A stretch of DNA of 64,000 nt from Parapristionchus giblindavisi (taxonomy: Eukaryota; Nematoda; Chromadorea; Rhabditida; Diplogasteridae), in the NCBI GenBank assembly GCA_943737045.1, contig CALSFV010000258.1, positions 248,001 to 312,000 on the forward strand, given 5' to 3'. The translations under genes and the position numbers were made by a program. Of this stretch, positions 32,798 to 43,800 are shown one piece after another; position 1 is the stretch's first letter, and the number at the start of each line of letters is the position of its first letter. Below the pieces are notes generated by a model, which was not told the origin of the DNA, did no database searches, and saw only the letters and a list, made by a program, of their open reading frames with translations.

Positions 32798-33179
32798 TAT
32801 TGATTGATCTTTGATCTTTGTCGCCTCCTATGAGTATGAGAACTAATCACTGCAGAATTGTAGATTGGATTCTTAAATACCTTTCAATGGTAAAATTAAT
32901 TCATAACGAAAGGTAGAATTGAGACGTAACAAACGTCTTGTTGTTATTTTGTTTATAATGTGAGATTGAGAGATTTCACTTCTTTATTAACAAATCTACC
33001 CAAGCGATCATAGAAACAGAAACCATGGAAATGTACAATACAAACACTTTTAGAATGGGAATTACTCAATCCATAACAATAGAAGAGAACCAATACATAT
33101 CACAATAAAATCTTCTTTGGATCTACATAAATACAGCTTATTATGAATAAATTATGACGAAATTAGATTAATAAATTAC
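32798..33179. other. Intergenic between Lon and SPCS1
   Basis: About 380 bp containing the Lon 5' flank and SPCS1 3' flank; AT-rich with no gene. A GATCTTTGATC motif lies at 32805-32817, just upstream of the Lon start codon. Confidence 0.6.
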
Positions 33180-33918
33180 TTATTTATTCTTATTTTGTTC
33201 CTTCTTGTTATCTTTCTTCTCATTCTTATTTTCCTTATTTTCTTTCTTCTCCTTTGGTTCCTTCTTTTCCTTCTTCTCAGATTCTTCAATTCCATTTGAT
33301 GAAGTTACTGGTTGCCACTGAAATAAAGGACAATTGTACTGTATGAAAAAGATCTAAATGATTACCACAAGAGGATGACGTCTGAAACATGGCCAAGGGA
33401 GGAGGACAATCAGACCGGATAGAACTGCTCCACCCAACACCTTAATAACAAACAATATATTAACGCAAACACTTAAATAACTATTGTTCACTTCACTGTG
33501 ATAACTCTCACAAACAACATTTCTTGCATTTCGGTTAGATAAGATTATATTGAAAAATTCTTGAAGCAAATAATAAAGACGGTACCGTAAAGATAGCATA
33601 TGATAGTTGTTGAGTGAAGTAACCAACACCGAATCCAATGATACCAGATATGACGAGGATCACCTACAACAACATAGTATTATGTGGAAAAATCAGTTTA
33701 AATACAATATCTTTAAATATCTTTAAAGAAAGCCAGTTTTGGTACTACAAATTCAATACTTGTGACCGAAAAAAATATGAGAAAGCCTGCTATAACATCA
33801 TTTGATGAAACGAACTGGATACCTGGAATATGCGCTCGGCCTTTTGTTGTCCAGGAAAGTCATGATGAGTGGAGATTTTCTGGAGAGGAGCAGGGAGCAT
33901 CATGATGATTCCGTCCAT
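33180..33918 (-). CDS. spcs-1: Signal peptidase complex subunit 1 (SPC12 family)
   Basis: Non-catalytic subunit of the ER signal peptidase complex. Four exons: 33823-33918, 33586-33663, 33366-33440, 33180-33317, in phase, 128 residues. Family hallmarks: DFPGQQKAERIFQ before the first membrane segment, the hairpin VILVISGIIGFGVGYFTQQ / AIFTVLGGAVLSGLIVLLP, then PWPCFRRHPLVWQPV, closely matching PPWPxYRRHPLxWLPV. The C-terminal tail is unusually long and Lys/Glu/Asn-rich (about 40 residues after the hairpin motif), cytosolic by the family's topology. Its start codon is only about 110 bp from the left end of the large palindrome. Confidence 0.95.
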
Positions 33919-34848
33919 GATTAGTCTGACCACAAGAAATATTAATAGATTGTAAATAAAGTGCAAAAAGTAAGCGTTGTCTGGAACACGACGTCACTGT
34001 TAAAATATGCGCGCAAATTGACGTGTGGGTGCACACTGGGTGTCCCTAAATGACGGCCACGGCCCCTTCCCTAAATGACGGCCCTGCGGTCCATCTTATA
34101 AATCGTATGCATCTATGTGTATGCATTATCATTTTAGATTGATCTTCCCCTCTTTTTACTTGTCTCTTGGTCATTTGCATGTAGCCTCAAATATAGCCGT
34201 GACTGACATCTGATAAAAACAAAGAGGGTGAGAGCGATAGAGATGGAGTCGGAGTGGTAGATCAGTCATACAGTCTCTCATACATCGATCGATGAATCGT
34301 CTTATGTCTCTTTCTCTGACTGACTGTTCCCTGCCTTCTCTGTCTGATTTTCCCGCCATTTTCAGTTATCATCACGTTCCACTATGCCTTTTGATGTTAC
34401 TTTTGTAGTTAATTCGCCCTCTCCTTCTTCCTCTTTAAGTACCTATCTCTGTCTTTCCCTGCACTCCTATCTCCCTCCATCACTCTACCTTTATCTATCG
34501 TAATTATCGAATGGATATATCGGTATACCTCGTCACCAATCAATTTTGGATTTCTCTTTGTCTATTTGCATATGTTATCGTTGTTGTTGTCTAGGCCTTC
34601 TATTGTATTGCCATTTGCATATGATCCATTATCATATTCCAACATGCTACGTGTCCTCACTTTGTTTCTTACATTTGCAGTTTTCAGTCATCCTTTCAAT
34701 CACTCCTTTTCAAAGCTCATTTATGTATGTATCTTCTGCCGTTCGTTTATTATCAGTCATTCTTCCTTTTCATCTCTTCCTCTCTCTCCTCTATCGCTCT
34801 TACATCCATTATCATACCTTTTCGATCACTAAGAAAGAGGGTAGACCA

Positions 34849-35034
34849 TCAATCTATAATGTTTATGAGAGAGATGGAAGGAAGGGAAGCGAGACTACCA
34901 TCCTTTTGTGCGTCTACATCTTGATATATTGCATATCTCTGTTTATGTTGCATTTCTCTCTCTTCTAGCCATCTCTCAACTTTATTCATATTCTTCTTCT
35001 CCGCATTCAATAATAATTGGGAGGTCGTATCCAT
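34849..35034 (-). CDS. Charged open frame in palindrome left arm (mirrored copy)
   Basis: A 61-codon open frame starting MDTTSQLLLNAEKKNMNKV, strongly charged and predicted helical (VERWLEEREMQHKQRY). Its copy in the right arm (39719-39904) stays open with only Q to E and S to R changes. Composition is unlike the Ser/Leu-rich noise frames around it, so it may be an exon of an element-borne or captured gene. No family is recognised and no complete gene model could be built. Confidence 0.3.
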   Translation of the reverse strand: MDTTSQLLLNAEKKNMNKVERWLEEREMQHKQRYAIYQDVDAQKDGSLASLPSISLINIID

Positions 35035-35604
35035 GAAGCGTTACGAACAATTTGTCGATAAAGGTGACGTCACGAGAGTAGACGTAGACTTTATGTCAAC
35101 TTTTACGCTTTACGCCATGGATACGGTCTCAGACGATGTACGCAATGTGGCCACGACTGTCCTTTTCCCACGAGACAGTGTGGTCAGTGTGCAGAGTGGT
35201 CTCTATTTATTTACATAATTATTTAAATCATTTCAAATCAATTTCAGAGGTCGGCACGACACCTATCGCCTACCTAACCTATAGTCACTGCCTAGATGAC
35301 ATCAAGGTCGTCTAGAAACCTATAGTCACTGCCTAGATGACATCAGATGGTGGACTCAGGGTCCTGAAGCTTCTTTGAAGGTAAAGCCCTCCTTGGATTC
35401 TCTTTCCTGTTATGTTATGTTCAAGTCGCGAAAAGACGAAACTTTTGTTGAGAATATGTGGCCTCTTTTTTCATGACTTTTGAACATAAGCTCTTGTAGA
35501 ATATACTTCATCGTCGTTATGTTATTGTCTTTGTCTTTGCCTTTGACTTTGCCAACGTCCTCTTTACTGCTCACCGATCTGTCTCGTTGACAGTAACCAA
35601 AGTT

Positions 35605-35850
35605 TTATACAAAGTGATCGTTCACAAAGCTCAAATCGTTGATTCTCGTAATTTGCTGTTTTGCAGGACGAATCGTCACTTTCGTCTTCGGAAGCTCGTC
35701 GTCCTCGTCGTTGATGGTCTGCTCGATGTGTTCTTCAGAAGAGGGACGCCGCGAAGCTCCGACCTCCGCGTTCTGTCGACGTATTTCGGCACTGAACTCG
35801 TTTTCCGGAAAAATAAAGAATTTGGGGTTGTTAGTGTTTGAAATCGGTGT
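35605..35850 (-). CDS. Open frame in palindrome left arm, mirror of 38903-39148
   Basis: The inverted copy of the right-arm frame described at 38903-39148; the translation appears identical in both arms. Not recognised as any known protein. Confidence 0.3.
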   Translation of the reverse strand, partial: TPISNTNNPKFFIFPENEFSAEIRRQNAEVGASRRPSSEEHIEQTINDEDDELPKTKVTIRPAKQQITRINDLSFVNDHFV

Positions 35851-35988
35851 CTAAGCCCGCGAAGTTAAATGGGCGGGGTCAGCATCGCTTTATAAATAAG
35901 GTTCGCAAAAAATGGGCAGAGTCATACATCGCTTTATAAGTACGGGAGCGGATGAGTATATGTAGTTCATTTGACATGTTTTCTAACA

Positions 35989-36070
35989 GGGACCCATAGT
36001 CTAGTGGATAGTAGGTCGAACTGTTAATCCGATCGGCTGGTCGGCAGGGGAGTTCGATCCCCCGAGATGG
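35989..36070 (+). ncRNA. tRNA-like sequence with pol III A and B boxes
   Basis: TAGTCTAGTGG fits the A-box consensus TRGYNNARNGG exactly, and GTTCGATCC fits the B box GWTCRANNC. Between them is an anticodon-like stem-loop with loop CTGTTAA (GTT, Asn-like) and an extra arm of about 13 bases resembling a long variable region. The outer 7 bp acceptor stem (GGACCCA against GAGATGG) does not pair, so it is unlikely to be a working tRNA. A tRNA pseudogene or the head of a tRNA-derived SINE is more likely. The inverted copy is at 38683-38764. Confidence 0.55.
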
Positions 36071-36306
36071 ATTAGCAAAAGAAGATATCGCCCAACAGAA
36101 CTCATCTCTTTTTGCCATTTTTTCTTGATGCATTTACGCTCTCTCCTTATGATAACGTGTAGTGTATGTGTATGAATGATCATGAATCATAAACTAACTT
36201 TTTTCCCTAAAATTGTAAAAATATCCTAAATGCTATTGTCCGTATAAAATGTATTTGCATAATTGCATTGCTACTGCTGCTAAACAGAGGAAGAACTATC
36301 GATTAA

Positions 36307-36548
36307 CACAGCGTTTCGAGAGCGGTCATTGTGCAACAGAGAAACGAGATAGAGCGAATACGAGAGAGTATGCCCAGGCTAGAGAGGGTAGAGAAAGAAA
36401 GACAAGAGTCGCGTCGCTGCCGAGAGAGCACGCAAAAGTAAGAGACGCAGAGGACAAAGACACACAAAGTGTGGTACCCTACCGTAATTTTTTTGGCATT
36501 TTGCCAAATTTTCGATGCGCGCTCTCCCTGTGTTGAAGAAACGCTGTG
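36307..36548. mobile_element. 242 bp MITE-like element in left arm only
   Basis: Bounded by perfect 11 bp terminal inverted repeats CACAGCGTTTC / GAAACGCTGTG and flanked by GATTAA at 36301-36306 and 36549-36554. The right arm of the palindrome has the uninterrupted sequence with one GATTAA (38447-38452 in reverse), so this is a recent, non-autonomous insertion after the arms formed. Inside is a hairpin-like TTGGCATTTTGCCAA near a TACCGTAATTT motif. Confidence 0.93.
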
Positions 36549-37059
36549 GATTAACTCCCCACTCTTTCCTTTTTTCCTTCCTCGCTCTCTCTGATCTACC
36601 TACTCTCTCACCGGTGCTCTCTCTCTAAACATAGAAATTCATTGTGGCAGTGGTTGGCTACTCTCGTACCAAATAAACAAGTGTATTTTTATACGGTCAA
36701 TATCTATGTGTTTGTATTGAATGTTCTATCAATGATTTTCAATGTTTATTGATGCAGAAACAGATCAATACCGGATGATTACGGTAACATGTCAAAGCTG
36801 CAAAAATTAAGCGTATAGCTCTTGAAATTTGACTATTGTATGTTAGTGATGTCCACAAAAGTTGCTACTCTATTGCTGAAGTATGATCTATGATCTTTGT
36901 ATTTTGATCTTTGTCCACAATTTTTCTTACAAGATAGGAAGCGGTTGCGTTTCAGTGCTAGATCAGATAGAGTGGCCAGATGATCAGACGAGATCGATAG
37001 GCAGAGACGCAGAGAGTCATCGCGCGCGCACTGAACTTGACTTACCACCACTATTGAGA

Positions 37060-37942
37060 CGGGTGGTGGGAGGGAATAACTTCACTGAAAAAAAATAAAA
37101 TTTAAAAAAAATGATATTTTTGAACAAATAAATACTCTAAATGACTCTAATAATTTTATTGGCACAGATTTCGTATGAAAAAGTCGAAATATCTGCGAAA
37201 GAAAAGATAAATTCTCTGGCGGCCAGAAATATATTTAGTTGATAAAGCTCAAACGCTCAAACTAATACTTATGATAACCTGATAAATAACTTTAATAAAT
37301 CACTTGACACGGGCAAGGCCAGCTACAGTACCTTAGGAATCAGAATAAGAATAATATTAAATAATATTAAATTTATGCGTTAAAAACGATAACTTAGATA
37401 CAGTGAACAATTGATGTAGTGATGAATTACATAGAATACGATACCACAACTTAGCAAAGAAAAATTTATTATTACATATCGAGTACGGTCAAATATATAC
37501 CTTTTTTTTCCCGAAAGATTTAACTGTGGGGCAAATAATAGAGCTATTGCTAAGTTAATTCCAAAATTGTCAATAACACGATTTGAATGGCTAATTAAGC
37601 TTAGGTAATTTACAGAGATGTGCATACAAGATCACTCTTTTCACAAAAAAAATTTTTTTAAATATTTTAATTAGACGATAAATAACAGTATGATCATAGT
37701 AGTTTCTATGAGTACAGCAATAAATCAGATCTCCGTGATCGTATACTTAAAATTCCTAATATTAGGGTTAGTTTTTCAATGAGTTTCATTTTTACTCCAT
37801 TAAATTTGTTCTATTTTGACTGCAAATACTAAATTGTAAGATTCATAGTATCAAGAAAAAATGTCATGATGTGGATACGGTAGTATTATATAATGCCTCC
37901 ACTTTTCTTTTTTTTTAATTTTCATTTTCATTCTTAAATTAT
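37060..37942. other. Loop (spacer) of the palindrome
   Basis: About 880 bp of single-copy, very AT-rich sequence between the arms, with poly-A and poly-T stretches at its two edges. It holds no convincing coding frame. Confidence 0.85.
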
Positions 37943-38682
37943 TCTCAATAGTGGTGGTAAGTCAAGTTCAGTGCGCGCGCGATGACTCTCTGCGTCTCTG
38001 CCTATCGATCTCGTCTGATCATCTGGCCACTCTATCTGATCTAGCACTGAAACGCAACCGCTTCCTATCTTGTAAGAAAAATTGTGGACAAAGATCAAAA
38101 TACAAAGATCATAGATCATACTTCAGCAATAGAGTAGCAACTTTTGTGGACATCACTAACATACAATAGTCAAATTTCAAGAGCTATACGCTTAATTTTT
38201 GCAGCTTTGACATGTTACCGTAATCATCCGGTATTGATCTGTTTCTGCATCAATAAACATTGAAAATCATTGATAGAACATTCAATACAAACACATAGAT
38301 ATTGACCGTATAAAATACACTTGTTTATTTGGTACGAGAGTAGCCAACCACTGCCACAATGAATTTCTATGTTTAGAGAGAGAGCACCGGTGAGAGAGTA
38401 GGTAGATCAGAGAGAGCGAGGAAGGAAAGGAGGAAAGAGTGGGCAGTTAATCGATAGTTCTTCCTCTGTTTAGCAGCAGTAGCAATGCAATTATGCAAGT
38501 ACATTTTATACGGACAATAGCATTTAGGATATTTTTACAATTTTAGGGAAAAAAGTTAGTTTATGATTCATGATCATTCATACACATACACTACACGTTA
38601 TCATAAGGAGAGAGCGTAAATGCATCAAGAAAAAATGGCAAAAAGAGATGAGTTCTGTTGGGCGATATCTTCTTTTGCTAAT

Positions 38683-38764
38683 CCATCTCGGGGGATCGAA
38701 CTCCCCTGCCGACCAGCCGATCGGATTAACAGTTCGACCTACTATCCACTAGACTATGGGTCCC
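38683..38764 (-). ncRNA. tRNA-like sequence, right-arm copy
   Basis: Inverted twin of 35989-36070 with the same intact A and B boxes, the same CTGTTAA loop and the same non-pairing outer stem. Confidence 0.55.
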
Positions 38765-38902
38765 TGTTAGAAAACATGTCAAATGAACTACATATACTCA
38801 TCCGCTCCCGTACTTATAAAGCGATGTATGACTCTGCCCATTTTTTGCGAACCTTATTTATAAAGCGATGCTGACCCCGCCCATTTAACTTCGCGGGCTT
38901 AG

Positions 38903-39148
38903 ACACCGATTTCAAACACTAACAACCCCAAATTCTTTATTTTTCCGGAAAACGAGTTCAGTGCCGAAATACGTCGACAGAACGCGGAGGTCGGAGCTTC
39001 GCGGCGTCCCTCTTCTGAAGAACACATCGAGCAGACCATCAACGACGAGGACGACGAGCTTCCGAAGACGAAAGTGACGATTCGTCCTGCAAAACAGCAA
39101 ATTACGAGAATCAACGATTTGAGCTTTGTGAACGATCACTTTGTATAA
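38903..39148 (+). CDS. Charged open frame in palindrome right arm
   Basis: An 81-codon frame open between a TAG and a TAA without an early ATG, so it would be an exon rather than a whole gene. It reads FPENEFSAEIRRQNAEV, then SSEEHIEQTINDEDDELPKT and KVTIRPAKQQITRINDLSF. The acidic, Ser/Gln/Arg-rich composition looks like real protein and not repeat noise, and the frame is conserved in the left arm. It is also locally more GC-rich than the surroundings. No family is recognised. It may belong to the element that created the palindrome. Confidence 0.35.
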   Translation, partial: TPISNTNNPKFFIFPENEFSAEIRRQNAEVGASRRPSSEEHIEQTINDEDDELPKTKVTIRPAKQQITRINDLSFVNDHFV

Positions 39149-39718
39149 AACTTTGGTTACTGTCAACGAGACAGATCGGTGAGCAGTAAAGAGGACGTTG
39201 GCAAAGTCAAAGGCAAAGACAAAGACAATAACATAACGACGATGAAGTATATTCTACAAGAGCTTATGTTCAAAAGTCATGAAAAAAGAGGCCACATATT
39301 CTCAACAAAAGTTTCGTCTTTTCGCGACTTGAACATAACATAACAGGAAAGAGAATCCAAGGAGGGCTTTACCTTCAAAGAAGCTTCAGGACCCTGAGTC
39401 CACCATCTGATGTCATCTAGGCAGTGACTATAGGTTTCTAGACGACCTTGATGTCATCTAGGCAGTGACTATAGGTTAGGTAGGCGATAGGTGTCGTGCC
39501 GACCTCTGAAATTGATTTGAAATGATTTAAATAATTATGTAAATAAATAGAGACCACTCTGCACACTGACCACACTGTCTCGTGGGAAAAGGACAGTCGT
39601 GGCCACATTGCGTACATCGTCTGAGACCGTATCCATGGCGTAAAGCGTAAAAGTTGACATAAAGTCTACGTCTACTCTCGTGACGTCACCTTTATCGACA
39701 AATTGTTCGTAACGCTTC

Positions 39719-39904
39719 ATGGATACGACCTCCGAATTATTATTGAATGCGGAGAAGAAGAATATGAATAAAGTTGAGAGATGGCTAGAAGAGAGAGAAA
39801 TGCAACATAAACAGAGATATGCAATATATCAAGATGTAGACGCACAAAAGGATGGTAGGCTCGCTTCCCTTCCTTCCATCTCTCTCATAAACATTATAGA
39901 TTGA
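39719..39904 (+). CDS. Charged open frame in palindrome right arm (copy of 34849-35034)
   Basis: Sixty-one codons, MDTTSELLLNAEKKNMNKV onward, differing from the left-arm copy at two residues. Same strand as, and about 570 bp downstream of, the 38903-39148 frame, so the two could be exons of one transcript. Function unknown. Confidence 0.3.
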   Translation: MDTTSELLLNAEKKNMNKVERWLEEREMQHKQRYAIYQDVDAQKDGRLASLPSISLINIID

Positions 39905-40883
39905 TGGTCTACCCTCTTTCTTAGTGATCGAAAAGGTATGATAATGGATGTAAGAGCGATAGAGGAGAGAGAGGAAGAGATGAAAAGGAAGAATGACTGA
40001 TAATAAACGAACGGCAGAAGATACATACATAAATGAGCTTTGAAAAGGAGTGATTGAAAGGATGACTGAAAACTGCAAATGTAAGAAACAAAGTGAGGAC
40101 ACGTAGCATGTTGGAATATGATAATGGATCATATGCAAATGGCAATACAATAGAAGGCCTAGACAACAACAACGATAACATATGCAAATAGACAAAGAGA
40201 AATCCAAAATTGATTGGTGACGAGGTATACCGATATATCCATTCGATAATTACGATAGATAAAGGTAGAGTGATGGAGGGAGATAGGAGTGCAGGGAAAG
40301 ACAGAGATAGGTACTTAAAGAGGAAGAAGGAGAGGGCGAATTAACTACAAAAGTAACATCAAAAGGCATAGTGGAACGTGATGATAACTGAAAATGGCGG
40401 GAAAATCAGACAGAGAAGGCAGGGAACAGTCAGTCAGAGAAAGAGACATAAGACGATTCATCGATCGATGTATGAGAGACTGTATGACTGATCTACCACT
40501 CCGACTCCATCTCTATCGCTCTCACCCTCTTTGTTTTTATCAGATGTCAGTCACGGCTATATTTGAGGCTACATGCAAATGACCAAGAGACAAGTAAAAA
40601 GAGGGGAAGATCAATCTAAAATGATAATGCATACACATAGATGCATACGATTTATAAGATGGACCGCAGGGCCGTCATTTAGGGAAGGGGCCGTGGCCGT
40701 GGCCGCGGCCGTCATTTAGGGACACACAGTGTGCACACTCCAACTTCTTGCAGCCGTCTTCATAATCTTGCAGCGCTTGTAGTGCGCGAATATAAATTTT
40801 AAATAAAATTTAAATTTTATAAAATTAATTGATTTTTCGATTTCTGGCATTGAATATAGTTAAATGAGCACTATATTCAGCTC

Positions 40884-43800
40884 ATGTTCAAGCCTGGCTC
40901 TGCTTCTGCGAAACGTCAGGCCTCAGTCTCATTGCCTTCCCCTACTCCACAGTTTCGAAGTCCACTTGTTAAAGCAAACAGTGAATCAGGACTTCGTTCT
41001 AAACGACCTAAGCTCAATGCAGCTCTGGTTTGTTTTTCAATTAATTTTCGATAACTAGAAGTGACTAGCAGCATACAGCGTTTCTTTACCACAGTGAGAG
41101 CGCGCATTGAAATTTTGGCAAAATGCCAAAAAAAATTACGGTATGACTACACCGTGGTGTGCTCTCGTCGTCTGCGTCTCTCACTTTTGTGTGCTCTCTC
41201 TCTCTTTCGCTCTACCTTTTTCTCTGTTACACCATGAGCGCTCTCGAAACGCTGTGCAGCACACATAAAATAGTGATAAAAGTCTACATCTACAGTACCC
41301 CTGATTGTGAGGAAGATGCAAAAGATCTGGAGTTGCTATGAAATGTTTGTAGTGAAAATAGTGAAACCGATATGAGAATAGAAATAGATGTGTGATCTCT
41401 ATGTACAGGCATCGTTGTCATCTCCACGAGAAGATATAATGAGTCCTCTTCGATTTGAATTAGTTGATGTAATCAAGAAGAAATTAGAAGATGATAGAAT
41501 ATCTCACGAAGAACTCATAAACAATCTTCTCAATCAACCATTCCGCATTCCTATACCTGGATATTCATGTCAGTTACATTTCCTTCTTTCTAATCAATCA
41601 ATGGCGTTACACAGCATGAAAAATCGAAACTAAATTTGATGAAAAAGTGATTAGTGGAACCTAATTAGATAAAATTTGATTAAGGACCCTAATTAGGAAA
41701 GTATAAAGTGTGCCCCCGTAATAATCTGGAACTCATTACTCGCGGAGCAAATTATTTAAAACTCGATTTTAAAATTGTTTTGTGTTTTTATCGGTTTTTA
41801 ATATTGTTGCAGTGTTATTTCTTTGTATTGAATGTTTCGTGGATAATATAGGATCGTTCTAGAACGATCTTCGCTATCACAATTGGTTTCATCATTGTGT
41901 TTCGTTGACCAATCGTTGACTGTATTTTCTCGAATAAAGTCTTGTTCTTTTACGCTTACCCTGTTCTTTATCATTTATCCAAGAGGTTCACAACCTTATT
42001 TTATCTGCTAATCATCTGTTAGGTGTTCTACTAGGGTACGGGTATTCCTATTGTGAATATAGCCACTATCGATTACATTATTAATGAATCATTTCAAGTC
42101 TCGTGAAGCTAGCGTATTCAGGTATATTATTTATTACCTACTGAAATCTCTCCTTTTATTTCTTTATCATGATCGGACGTATTGAGTATTGAGTTTTTCT
42201 CGTTTTGATTGGCTTGTTTGATAAACGAAGGAATGTTTAGATTCACAAAATCATCAACTGAACAATAATGTCGTTGGTATAAGAAGTTTGTAACACTCGC
42301 GTCCCTTCGACTCTCTATTCACATGGATTATATCTAAATCAGTGAAAGATCTTCTCATCTCATGGTGGAAAAAGACTAGGTATTTATAATCATTATGACA
42401 TTATCTATATATTTTTTTATTGTTTTTATTAGAATGGATACTCGATGAGTAGGCGGAATGGTGTACATTTTACAGTATCTGTTCGTGATATCCTCGTGAG
42501 ATGATAATGCTTGGGTCATTTAAATATTCAGAAGATGAGAAGTTGTTAGATTGTGTGAATGATTATACTGCCTTGGAGAATAGTAAGTATTATAAGTTAT
42601 TATCAACTGTAAATATTTAATATTGGGAGAAACGATAGAATGTATAAGTCACTATACCGCAACTGGGTAGTGTAATGCGTCGTTACATTTACCTTTCTCG
42701 CCCACTCCCTTGCCTTTCCCCTGCCAAGCTTGCGCACAGCCTTTCCACCAGCATGCCCATCTATGCCTCAAACCATCGCAGAGAATAACGTAGGTGGTAT
42801 ATGATAATACACTATATTTTGACACATAACTGGCCATTTGGAATATTCGGATATTGAAGCACAGCATTCCCCCCAGCGTGTAACATCTATGAATACGACC
42901 TGACTCCGTTTCTATACTGAGTAATAAGGATCAAAGATCATCTTTCAATATTCATATTGCAGACATACGCGCGAAGAGCCCAAGACACGTCTACTCTGCT
43001 CCCCCAACGAGAACTGTGAAGATGGAATGAAGATAAAATTAGACTCAAGACTCTCGATTTATATTATTGTTGTTAAAATCATCTTGTTGAATGTTGTTTT
43101 CTCGTATTTCCATGTCGTATTTATTGTTAAGTAATTTTATATCATGTTTTCGTCAATAATTGTACGAAAGAAATTATTAGGAAACGTTTCCTAATTCACA
43201 AAAAAAAAGAAACTTAATTTTAGTAAATTGAAGCTTAATTTGACTAAATTGAACCTTAATTTGATAAAAATTTGAACCTAATTATGGCACAAAATTTTCT
43301 AATTTTACTCAAATCTAGTTTCGATTTTTGTAAATTAGGTTCTAATTTTTCATGCTGTGTACTTACAGTATCCGGTCGCGTGTTAGGAGCCAGATCAGGA
43401 GGGAGAAAGTGTTCATTGTTCGATCCATACGCAGAGAATGCAGTGGTACTGTATGCACCACCTCAAGCTACCTCGGCTCATGAAGAAATGATGCAGAAAG
43501 GGAAGGATGTACTGGTTAGTGATTATGGTTACTACTTTAGTTTTGTACCTATGAGGATTACTGTAGACAGGGAGGAGTACAGTACTTCGAATACCGTAAT
43601 ATCTGTTTTAGGTTCACGTAGTAGTAGATCCTATTCTTGGACGAATTCTTCGACCACATCAAAGAGAAGGGGTACGGTTCATGTATGATTGTGTGACAGG
43701 AAGATCAATCGATAACTTCAATGGTACTGTAATCATGACTTGTTATCATTGATATATTTCCATTGTAGGATGTATCATGGCTGATGAAATGGGATTGGGA

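Larger units (their letters stand above)
34030..37059. repeat. Left arm of a 6.7 kb palindrome
   Basis: Inverted copy of 37943-40737. Long blocks are essentially identical on opposite strands: positions x and 74753-x match in the outer part, and x and 75002-x in the inner part. The 249 bp shift is explained by an insertion present only in this arm (36301-36548). The outer end begins TGCACACTGGGTGTCCC and repeats CCCTAAATGACGGCC twice. Inside are a 27 bp direct repeat containing CTATAGTCACTGCCTAGATG (35278 and 35320), a tRNA-like sequence and open frames on the minus strand. Confidence 0.96.
37943..40737. repeat. Right arm of the 6.7 kb palindrome
   Basis: Inverted copy of 34030-37059. It lacks the 242 bp insertion of the left arm and has about 12 extra bases near its outer end in a GGCCGTGGCCGTGGCCGCGG stretch. 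The outer end lies about 150 bp before the RAD54 start codon. Few substitutions separate the arms, which indicates recent origin or ongoing gene conversion. Confidence 0.96.

Noticed and set aside
34546..34968. 140-codon Cys/Leu/Ser-rich open frame in the palindrome (and mirror 39785-40207)
   Set aside because: Composition is that of translated AT/pyrimidine-rich DNA, with no domain; the charged frame on the opposite strand of part of it is more protein-like.
36249..36536. 95-codon Arg/Glu-rich open frame
   Set aside because: It lies almost wholly within the 242 bp MITE-like insertion and is repeat-derived.
40864..41058. 64-codon frame starting MSTIFSSCS
   Set aside because: It is a shifted-frame shadow of RAD54 exon 1, whose own frame ([12 protein letters not shown]) joins in phase to exon 2.
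42652..42867. 71-codon minus-strand frame inside the RAD54 intron 2 element
   Set aside because: No similarity to a transposase and no catalytic DDE-type pattern visible.
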